The notes under the pieces were generated by a model. That model did not search any database. It was given only the letters and a program-made list of their open reading frames with translations, and had not been told where the DNA came from. The position numbers were made by a program, and so were the translations under genes. A stretch of DNA of 64,000 nucleotides from an uncultured Erythrobacter sp. (GTDB lineage Bacteria; Pseudomonadota; Alphaproteobacteria; Sphingomonadales; Sphingomonadaceae): assembly GCA_947499095.1 (NCBI GenBank), contig CANMMR010000008.1, positions 25,722-89,721 on the forward strand, given 5' to 3'. The first letter of the stretch is position 1; each line of letters opens with the position of its first letter. Positions 55,322-64,000 of this stretch are shown here, piece after piece.

Positions 55322-56326
55322 TCAGCCGGGGCTCTCTACCCCCTCCCCCTCGACCACCCACTCCCCCGCCGCGTTGCGCGTGTGCAGCGCCCAGTCCGCG
55401 CCGTAGCGCCACCAGTCTTCGTCGCCCGCTTCGAAGGCGGCCATCTGGCATGCCTCCACCTCCCACGCATGGCCGGCCAGCGCCTCGACAGGCGGCGCAT
55501 CGGCGGGGCGCGCTTCGGCCATTTCCTCGATCAGGCGAGAGACGCGCGGGTAGTGCGGGCATTCACGGCATTCCGGCCAGCTCGGCGCGGCGCAGCATAG
55601 CGCAGCGGCCCCATCCGCCGTCTCGCCCACATTGCACACCGGCTCCCACCCCTCGGGCCCGACGCGGTAGTGCGGCTGCCCGCGATCGGTGCCAAGCTGC
55701 GCCCCGATGCAGTCGCAGGGCGGCTCGGGCGGCGCATCGCGAGCCTCCGCAAGCCCCTCGCCCGCCCCAGGCCCTATCCGTTCGTCCCCATCCGGAGACA
55801 TGGACCGCATGTTACACGGTCCAGGGGACAAAATGTCGGCGGCTTCGGCGGGCGGCTCCACCTCGATCGTTCCCCCACGCCGCATGCGGGTGAGCATGGC
55901 GTCGAAATTCTCCGCCAGCTCCTCGATCCGCGTGTCGGTGCGCAGGCGGTCGAGCCGGCCGAGATGGGCGAGCAGCAGGCGGTCGGAGAGGCGGCGGCGC
56001 GTGCCGACGAGCTCGCCGTGATACCACACCTCCTCCTCCACGCCGTTCATGGCGCAATCCGCCAGCTTCGCCTCCGCCGCCGCGCGCGCGACTACCAGCG
56101 CGGCATCCCACGCCCGCCCGAAAGCGGCGGAGTTGCGCCGCGCGCGATAGCAGGTCTGGTGCGAAACCTTCACCCGCCGCGCCGCGGCCCGCACCGATCC
56201 GGTGACCGCCAGCGCCTCGAGAAACGCCACCTGCCGCTCCGCCACGAACTGCGTCTGCGGCGCATTCTCGTGCTCGGCGAAGAGATCGGTGTGGAGGACG
56301 ATGGGGTGGTTCGCCATGTCGCTCAT
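55322..56326 (-). CDS. Helix-turn-helix-containing hypothetical protein
   Basis: The product is about 334 residues. Residues about 25-70 (QVAFLEALAVTGSVRAAARRVKVSHQTCYRARR) look like a helix-turn-helix of the kind found in phage-terminase-small-subunit-like or LysR-N-like proteins that recognise DNA by a V-R-A-A-A-R-R-V sequence. The middle part is helical, and the C-terminal half holds several cysteines (PPCDCIGAQ, CCAAPSWPECRECPHYPR) that could bind metal. The 27-bp palindromic repeat (copy 2) lies inside the coding frame and encodes GPCNMRSM. GGGAGG precedes the ATG at 56326; a longer frame to 56434 is not supported. The function is unknown. Confidence 0.65.
   Translation of the reverse strand: MSDMANHPIVLHTDLFAEHENAPQTQFVAERQVAFLEALAVTGSVRAAARRVKVSHQTCYRARRNSAAFGRAWDAALVVARAAAEAKLADCAMNGVEEEVWYHGELVGTRRRLSDRLLLAHLGRLDRLRTDTRIEELAENFDAMLTRMRRGGTIEVEPPAEAADILSPGPCNMRSMSPDGDERIGPGAGEGLAEARDAPPEPPCDCIGAQLGTDRGQPHYRVGPEGWEPVCNVGETADGAAALCCAAPSWPECRECPHYPRVSRLIEEMAEARPADAPPVEALAGHAWEVEACQMAAFEAGDEDWWRYGADWALHTRNAAGEWVVEGEGVESPG
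55797..55823 (+). repeat. 27-bp dispersed palindromic repeat, copy 2
   Basis: It is identical over 27 bases to 50475-50501, with arms TGGACCG/CGGTCCA. Unlike copy 1 it lies within a coding frame (the minus-strand helix-turn-helix gene). Confidence 0.7.
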
Positions 56327-56737
56327 GCCGCGCCTCCCAGTCCGAGGGCAGAAGGCAGCGCGAGCATCCGAGCCGAAGGCGAGGCAAGGCCGGAAGCGTA
56401 GTCGAAGACGCAGCTGGCCGAAGGCCACCTGCACGGCCGCCCGAGCTTATGCGAGGAAGCCAAGCCGCACGGATGTGCGGCGCCCGGCGTTTGAGGGCGA
56501 AAAAAAAGAATTTTCATGCGGTTCACCTTGCGAAGGAGGAAGGGAACCGGGTCATTTATACAGCGCGGCGCGTGTAGGAAAGATTGCCGTAAGTCACCAA
56601 GTGCCACGAGGAGGGCAAGGCAGCTAGGCGAATCTATTTGCTCATTTTATTTTCGAGCCTGTTTGGAACAAAGAAAATAAATGCTCATTGAAACCAAGTT
56701 GAAAGTTTCAAAGATTTTTAGCGCAGGAAACATTTAG
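56327..56737. other. 411-bp spacer upstream of the secreted protease gene
   Basis: I see no gene here. The left half is GC-rich like the chromosome. From about 56635 the sequence becomes AT-rich with an inverted pair TATTTTC (56648-56654) and GAAAATA (56673-56679), and TGCTCATT occurs twice (starting at about 56639 and 56682). This probably holds the promoter and perhaps an operator of the protease gene. A run of eight A's lies near 56500. Confidence 0.4.
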
Positions 56738-58198
56738 ATGCCCAGCTTGATGAAGAGTGTATGTGCTGCCGCCCTCGTTTCAGGGTTTGCAATGCCCACC
56801 ATGGCTACCGCGCAGGAGCAAGACGGCGCAATACCCGAGAGCGAAATCGAAACGCTCACATTCGATGAGATGCTGGTTCTGGATGCCCAATCCTACGTAA
56901 AGCTTTATGGCGTTTCACTCGAAGAAGCCATGCGCAGGGTCATGCTGATGCATGATACGCAGGAAGAGGTAATCGGGTTATCCGAAGAGTTCGCCGGCCA
57001 GATAGGAGGGCAGTACTTTACTCATGGGTCCGAGTTCGGCCTCGAAATGCGGTTGACGGGTAAAGTCCGTCCGGCAGCCCGAAGCATTTCGCCAAACCGT
57101 GAGCGGGCGATGCAACGAAAAGCCGAGCGGACGCAAGCAATTGCTGATCGGCAGTCGGCTGGAAGGGCGCGACGCGCAGAACGTCTCGCGGAATTGGGTA
57201 TTACCAGCAGGGCCTTGGAAATGGCTCAACGAGTCAGCGAAGCGCCAGGCCAAATGAACGTGCGATTTTCCGCCGAGGCCGCGGCGGATCGGCAGACAGT
57301 TTTCGATTTGATCACGGCTCGATTTCAAGACGTGAAAGAGCTACTTCCAACTATCGATTCGGCATCTTACGACGAGCGCAGGACAAGCGTCGTCATTAAT
57401 GTCGTGGGAGAAGACAACAGTGTCAGGCCCGCAGACCTGAAGGCGGTTGAGGCTTTGTTCCCCGTCCCAGTGGTTCTTCAGTACGTCAATAAAAGACTGA
57501 CCAGTGCCGCAGCATACGGTGGAACCCCGACCGTCAATTTTAACGGTGCGTATTTCTGCACAAACGCATTCGTAGGCACCAATCCAAGCGGTCAGGCCGG
57601 TTTATTTGGCGCATCGCACTGTCAATATGGCAACAACCAATCGATCGCCATGAACTATCGGGACTCGGATGGAACACTCAAGCGTCTCTACGCCGATCCT
57701 AATCTACGGGCTTGGACCACGCACTCCGATATGATGTTTATGACATTGGGCGCTGGGCTAAGTCCTACGTCGCATTTCTATGCTGACAAGGGGACAGCCG
57801 CTCGCAAGTTGACTGGCAGACGCACAATGTCGAACACCACTGTCAAAAGTGGGTCGACCGCTGGATCGATGATTTGTTTCTACGGTATGACGACGGGACC
57901 TGTTTATGGTCAAAGCTGCGGGGAAGTCGTCGGCAAGGGGTTTGTTATTGCCCTTGATCCCAATGAACCGATGATGACCGCCGGTTCCGGCACGTCCTAT
58001 TATGTTGCGGTCCAAGCGCCCTCGACATCGATGAAGTGCGCGGGAGGCGACAGCGGAGCACCTTGGTTTGCTTTTTCGATCGCTTGGGGTACGATGAGCC
58101 GCTGCGCAGAAAATTGGGTGAACAACTACCAGGATACATACGCAATCTACACGTCCATGGATGCTGCCTATGCAAAGAATTTCAGCTTGCGTTATTGA
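56738..58198 (+). CDS. Secreted trypsin-fold serine protease (S1 family)
   Basis: The product is 486 residues with a signal peptide (MKSVCAAALVSGFAMPTMATA). Residues about 30-250 are a charged helical pro-region (RERAMQRKAERTQAIADRQS), possibly an inhibitor propeptide as in alpha-lytic-like proteases. The catalytic triad is visible as H294 (FGASHCQ), D331 (HSDMMFM) and S439 (CAGGDSGAPWF). Several cysteines in the catalytic part could form disulfides. The base composition is AT-richer than that of argG or rlpA. A lipoprotein gene follows after 12 bp with the same composition, so both probably arrived together. Confidence 0.85.
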   Translation: MPSLMKSVCAAALVSGFAMPTMATAQEQDGAIPESEIETLTFDEMLVLDAQSYVKLYGVSLEEAMRRVMLMHDTQEEVIGLSEEFAGQIGGQYFTHGSEFGLEMRLTGKVRPAARSISPNRERAMQRKAERTQAIADRQSAGRARRAERLAELGITSRALEMAQRVSEAPGQMNVRFSAEAAADRQTVFDLITARFQDVKELLPTIDSASYDERRTSVVINVVGEDNSVRPADLKAVEALFPVPVVLQYVNKRLTSAAAYGGTPTVNFNGAYFCTNAFVGTNPSGQAGLFGASHCQYGNNQSIAMNYRDSDGTLKRLYADPNLRAWTTHSDMMFMTLGAGLSPTSHFYADKGTAARKLTGRRTMSNTTVKSGSTAGSMICFYGMTTGPVYGQSCGEVVGKGFVIALDPNEPMMTAGSGTSYYVAVQAPSTSMKCAGGDSGAPWFAFSIAWGTMSRCAENWVNNYQDTYAIYTSMDAAYAKNFSLRY

Positions 58199-58210
58199 GG
58201 GAGCGGTCGG

Positions 58211-58672
58211 ATGCAAAGAATATTGTTGGCAATGTTATCCTGTCTTCTCGCTGCTTGCGGCGCTACCGGAGACGAACCCTCAAAAATGAACGCCGCTTCC
58301 TATGGAAGTGAAGGGCCAGCCGACCTGCAATTGATCTACTATGATCGAAAAAAAGCCGATGCAGGCGAAATCTTAACGCCTCCGACACTGCGACGTCTGA
58401 CTGGAACCTTACAAATTAAAAACGAATGCCTGGTTCTGTCGAATTCGGAAGGTGATCATCCGCTAGCTTTTGAAAGGGGTTCAGCAGAGTTTGACGAAGA
58501 AACGCAGACGTTGAGTTCGGGCGAAACCAAAATTCAAGTCGGCCAACAGCTTTCCGTCGGTGGTCCGTTTAATCAGGCGGATGAAAATTTCGACCGGTCC
58601 CAGATCGAGAAACGGTGTGCGTCCGGTAGTGTATGGTTGGTCACCGGAACAGATGTAACTATTGGAGCATGA
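58211..58672 (+). CDS. Small lipoprotein of unknown function
   Basis: The product is 153 residues. The signal MQRILLAMLSCLLAAC ends in a lipobox (L-A-A-C). The mature part is polar and beta-rich (LRRLTGTLQIKNECLVLSN, ETQTLSSGETKIQVGQQLSVGG), with cysteines in NEC and KRCASG. It is 12 bp from the protease gene and has AGGGAGCGG upstream, so co-expression is likely. It could be a partner, inhibitor or immunity protein for the protease, but nothing in the sequence proves this. Confidence 0.7.
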   Translation: MQRILLAMLSCLLAACGATGDEPSKMNAASYGSEGPADLQLIYYDRKKADAGEILTPPTLRRLTGTLQIKNECLVLSNSEGDHPLAFERGSAEFDEETQTLSSGETKIQVGQQLSVGGPFNQADENFDRSQIEKRCASGSVWLVTGTDVTIGA

Positions 58673-58757
58673 TCTAGTGAGAATCCGAACCTATAGGAAG
58701 ATTGCGGCTCGCTCGTATTCGTAGCACACCGACACGCTATAGTAGCCGTATTGTTGA

Positions 58758-58782
58758 GGGCCCAATGACGTGATTGGCCCTT
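58758..58782. terminator. Possible bidirectional hairpin between convergent genes
   Basis: AGGGCCCAAT and ATTGGCCCT form a 9-bp stem with one bulged C and a GACGTG loop. It lies between the converging lipoprotein and CHRD genes. There is no clear T-run on either side. Confidence 0.35.
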
Positions 58783-58797
58783 GACGGTCGAATGATT

Positions 58798-59268
58798 TTA
58801 CTCCGCCCCCACCACCACCAACTGCCCCCGCACGGCCCCCGCCGGATACGCCGCGTTATGCAGGTTCACATAAAACACGCCCGGGTTGGCGAGGATGCGC
58901 TTGGCCAGCCCTGCGTCGATCTCGGTGCAGGCGTTGGCGCGCTGGCCCGGTTGCGGGGTGATCAGCGGGGCGACGACGCCTCCGGCAACGCCTGCGGCGC
59001 CTTCGTGGATATGGGCGGCGGTGATGAGGTCCGTGCCGCGCGCCTCCATCTGATAGCACATGCGGCCCTGCGGATTGAGCGCGGCTAGAAACAAGCCCGA
59101 GCCGTCGGGATCGCCGAGGCGGGGGACTTCGTTGGCGCCGTCGAGGCTGGCGGACAGGCGCGTGCCGAAGTCCAGCGGGTCGCGCTCGGCATAGGTGGCG
59201 CAGGCCGACAGCGCGAGGGCGCAGGCTGCGGCGAGTGCGCAGGCGGCGGCGGATTTCAGGCGGTTCAT
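58798..59268 (-). CDS. CHRD-domain lipoprotein
   Basis: The product is 156 residues with a lipoprotein signal (CALAAACALALSACATYAE). The rest is a CHRD fold: LSASLDGANEVPRLGDPDGSGLFLAALNP, MCYQMEARGTDLITAAHIHEGAAG, and the closing NPGVFYVNLHNAAYPAGAVRGQL. CHRD domains are named after chordin; in bacteria their role is unclear and they occur in exported proteins. The longer open frame to 59478 overlaps uvrA and is not used. Confidence 0.88.
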   Translation of the reverse strand: MNRLKSAAACALAAACALALSACATYAERDPLDFGTRLSASLDGANEVPRLGDPDGSGLFLAALNPQGRMCYQMEARGTDLITAAHIHEGAAGVAGGVVAPLITPQPGQRANACTEIDAGLAKRILANPGVFYVNLHNAAYPAGAVRGQLVVVGAE

Positions 59269-59338
59269 GGCTCTCTCCCCTTGGTTTGCGCCCGACCCTA
59301 GGCCGGGGGCGCGCAAGGGGGAAGCGGAAACGCCCGCG

Positions 59339-62341
<3,003 letters not shown>

Positions 62342-62547
62342 GGTCGGGCAGATGGGGCTTGGTTTGCGCAGAGTCTAGAGGGCGGTGGCGTTGATGCGCC
62401 CGCTTGCAGCGGACAGGTAAGTTTAGTTAACGTAGGAAATATTTACGAAATGAAGCGGCCCTGGCTTCTACATAAACAAAACGCTTTGCCCTGTTATTGC
62501 ATTCACGTTAGCGTGCCAAATCAAAATATGGAGATGCCAGGATTATT

Positions 62548-62973
62548 ATGAGGCTTTTTGCTATATCAGGCATTTTCTTGGGCACGGCCGCATGCGCATC
62601 GACGGGACAGACAGCCTCGTCGAACGAACTTTCTGCGTCCGAATCACCAATTTCAGAGAACGCACTTAAAGTACTGCTTAGGAACGTTGTTGTCAGCGCA
62701 GCATCCTCAAGTGAAATAGCGACAAGCCACGTAAACGTTGAGATCTTTTCCGCTGATGGCTCATACATACATCAGATTGGGAGACGCAAAATCGAGGGTT
62801 TTTACACGATTTCCGGCACCGAGGTTTGCGTACAAACCGCTGAAGGCGATACCAGCCAAAAATGTCGCCAAGTGCGAAAAAACAACGATGAAACCTACAT
62901 AGTTACTGATGTGGCGACCGGCGAAATCGAGATTGTTACGATTGCAAGCATGCGGGAGGAGGTCGGTGCTTAG
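62548..62973 (+). CDS. Small lipoprotein of unknown function (AT-rich operon, gene 1)
   Basis: The product is 141 residues. The signal MRLFAISGIFLGTAAC ends in a lipobox. The mature part is serine-rich at first, then beta-rich (NVEIFSADGSYIHQIGRRKIEGFYTISGTEVCVQ), with two cysteines (EVCVQ, QKCRQ). Codons are AT-richer than in the adjacent uvrA. The next gene starts inside its last codons. I do not recognise a family. Confidence 0.68.
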   Translation: MRLFAISGIFLGTAACASTGQTASSNELSASESPISENALKVLLRNVVVSAASSSEIATSHVNVEIFSADGSYIHQIGRRKIEGFYTISGTEVCVQTAEGDTSQKCRQVRKNNDETYIVTDVATGEIEIVTIASMREEVGA

Positions 62974-63418
62974 TTCAAGAGCGAATACGATCTTTGCCTT
63001 TGTCAGTCTGACTTTGGCTTCGTGCGCCCACTCACTCGAAACGTCGTGGTTTGACGGTCAATTGGAAGAACATAATCTATCTGCAATGAATATACTCAGC
63101 GCCGACGAGTTCTCAAAACAGGTTGTTGGAAAGACGTTCCGCTATTCGGAGCTTGGAAGCGATCTCGTTACTTTAAACATAGGTGAGATGTTTCATTTTG
63201 ACGGTCGATATTCGACAGGGCATCGTGTGATACAGACCGGTAGCTATGCCTACCTTGATGGCACAGTCGTAATCGAATGTGCGTGCTCTTTCTTATCGCT
63301 TAGTAACGAACGAGTTTTCTTTCGCAGCGAGGATCGATTGTTCACATCAAATGCCGATGGCTCTGGTCCAATCGTCGAGCTTCAAGCCGTTCCGTCTGTA
63401 GAGGGAGGGGCTGAATGA
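62966..63418 (+). CDS. Small lipoprotein of unknown function (AT-rich operon, gene 2)
   Basis: The product is about 150 residues if translation starts at GTG 62966, which has GGGAGGAGG upstream and overlaps the previous stop by 8 bp. The signal FAFVSLTLASC carries a lipobox. The mature part (FSKQVVGKTFRYSELGSDLVTLNIGEMFHFDG, then YAYLDGTVVIECACSFLSLSNERVFFRSEDRLF) looks like a lipocalin-like or beta-sandwich small domain. It overlaps the metallopeptidase gene by four bases. Confidence 0.68.
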   Translation: MLSSRANTIFAFVSLTLASCAHSLETSWFDGQLEEHNLSAMNILSADEFSKQVVGKTFRYSELGSDLVTLNIGEMFHFDGRYSTGHRVIQTGSYAYLDGTVVIECACSFLSLSNERVFFRSEDRLFTSNADGSGPIVELQAVPSVEGGAE

Positions 63419-63957
63419 GTCTGCAATTTGTTTTGAGTTCGATCACGTATCCCAACATTTCGGGGACAGGCTTCCAACACATACCAGCGATGAGCGCGTT
63501 GCGGCAGCAAATCGAGAATGCAATTGCCAACTTATACAACAACTCACCAAACCACGCCCAATCTATCCTTATCAACGCAGCATCAGCAGGCGCCTTAAAT
63601 TTTGTCGAGGGTCTCTCAGGAACCTTCCAGGGAAATATTCCATCGACTGGGCAAGATGTTATCGGAGTGGACTTCACGCAAATTGCTGGGCTCCGTTACT
63701 TCAACAGCGAGGGCTTTTTTGTATCGGAGATTTTCGATCTATCGCTGATCCATGAAATCATTCACACAATTCCGGCATCTGACCCTCTTCCCCCAGGTCA
63801 ATCGCCAACAAATGCTCAAATGAGTGCGGGCTTTGATTTTGATGGAGACGTAGTCCGAATTCAAAACCAAATAGCTGAAGAGATGGGATATGAAGATAAC
63901 ATTCAGCGAAATTACTACACCGGACTAGGGTCCGGACTCATTAGAGCCACCACGTGA
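63415..63957 (+). CDS. Predicted HExxH metallopeptidase (M91/NleD-like), AT-rich operon, gene 3
   Basis: The product is 180 residues without a signal peptide or membrane helix. The zincin motif is H113-E-I-I-H117 in FDLSLIHEIIHTI. A later IQNQIAEEMGYEDNIQRNYY resembles the E-N-Q-x-R-x-E-L-G-L-P-x-R-x-x-Y segment that follows HELIH in NleD/M91-type effector peptidases. That similarity is from memory and moderate. It is coupled to the two lipoprotein genes (ATGA overlap). Its role is unknown. An effector or toxin, with the lipoproteins as protective partners, is one hypothesis. Codon use is AT-rich. Confidence 0.6.
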   Translation: MSLQFVLSSITYPNISGTGFQHIPAMSALRQQIENAIANLYNNSPNHAQSILINAASAGALNFVEGLSGTFQGNIPSTGQDVIGVDFTQIAGLRYFNSEGFFVSEIFDLSLIHEIIHTIPASDPLPPGQSPTNAQMSAGFDFDGDVVRIQNQIAEEMGYEDNIQRNYYTGLGSGLIRATT

Positions 63958-64000
63958 CGAAGGCTGCGATGGCGATGGTTGCCATGAAGGTCTTGATATT
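63941..64000 (-). CDS. Possible 3' end of a minus-strand membrane-protein gene
   Basis: From the window edge one minus-strand frame reads NIKTFMATIAIAAFVTWWL and stops (TAA) at 63941. The codons are GC-rich in third position (ATC, GCC, ACC, TTC) like the native genes and unlike the overlapping AT-rich peptidase gene. The residues are hydrophobic, as in a C-terminal membrane helix. Only 19 codons are visible, so this is tentative; it would overlap the peptidase gene end by 17 bp. Confidence 0.35.
   Translation of the reverse strand, partial: NIKTFMATIAIAAFVTWWL

Noticed and set aside
62342..62547. SOS box upstream of uvrA
   Set aside because: No GAAC-N7-GAAC or GTTC-N7-GTTC was found in the 200 bp before the start codon.

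Overview
The window is high-GC chromosomal DNA that most likely comes from an alphaproteobacterium of the Sphingomonadales, and the Erythrobacteraceae fit best. This is inferred from a CckA hybrid kinase, a CpdR-type single-domain receiver, an alphaproteobacterial SOS box (GAAC-N7-GAAC) in front of recA, an exopolysaccharide locus of sphingomonad style, and the general protein repertoire. No species name can be assigned from the sequence alone. There is no rRNA, CRISPR array, insertion sequence or prophage. One tRNA gene, tRNA-Val(GAC), is present.

Layout. (1) 1-5045: the end of a mannose-6-phosphate isomerase gene, a probable small regulatory RNA with an anti-Shine-Dalgarno-like CCTCCTCCC stretch and a strong terminator, an N-formylglutamate amidohydrolase, an RTX/serralysin metalloprotease, cpdR, and tRNA-Val. 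(2) 5176-23786: a large polysaccharide cluster, almost entirely on the minus strand. It holds an initiating glycosyltransferase, a small acidic-tailed membrane protein, two Wzy/WaaL-like membrane proteins, Wza- and Wzc-like export proteins, UDP-glucose dehydrogenase, a uronate epimerase, a GT2 glycosyltransferase, a flippase, a sulfotransferase, a WecG/TagA-like transferase, and wecC-wecB. A single plus-strand gene in its middle encodes an alginate-lyase-like lipoprotein. The gene set predicts a Wzx/Wzy-type polymer containing uronic acid and ManNAc(A), possibly sulfated. (3) 24032-46825: housekeeping genes. These are icd, a GNAT-nitrilase fusion, a CPA2 antiporter, alaS, a GST, recA, cckA, a DUF2062 protein, smpB, dapA, a lytic transglycosylase, greB, an IalB-like protein, an outer-membrane barrel, rlmN, an IspZ-like protein, a methyltransferase, a MOSC protein and a glycine-zipper protein. 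(4) 46948-50409: a tight operon of an SDR reductase, a b-type cytochrome, a sulfite-oxidase-fold molybdoenzyme and a cyclopropane-fatty-acid-synthase-like methyltransferase. (5) 50635-52291: a higBA-like toxin-antitoxin pair and an AT-richer gene for a coiled-coil membrane protein. (6) 52526-56326: argG, a gene-free 900-bp interval rich in hairpins that ends in a terminator, rlpA, a palindrome cluster, and a helix-turn-helix protein. (7) 56738-58672 and 62548-63957: two AT-richer islands of secreted or lipoprotein genes flanking a CHRD lipoprotein and uvrA. The first encodes a trypsin-fold protease and a lipoprotein. The second encodes two lipoproteins and a predicted HExxH metallopeptidase.

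CckA and CpdR belong to the same phosphorelay in model alphaproteobacteria. The least explained elements are the argG-rlpA hairpin region, the two AT-rich islands, the 93-residue acidic-tailed protein in the polysaccharide locus, and a 27-bp palindromic dispersed repeat.
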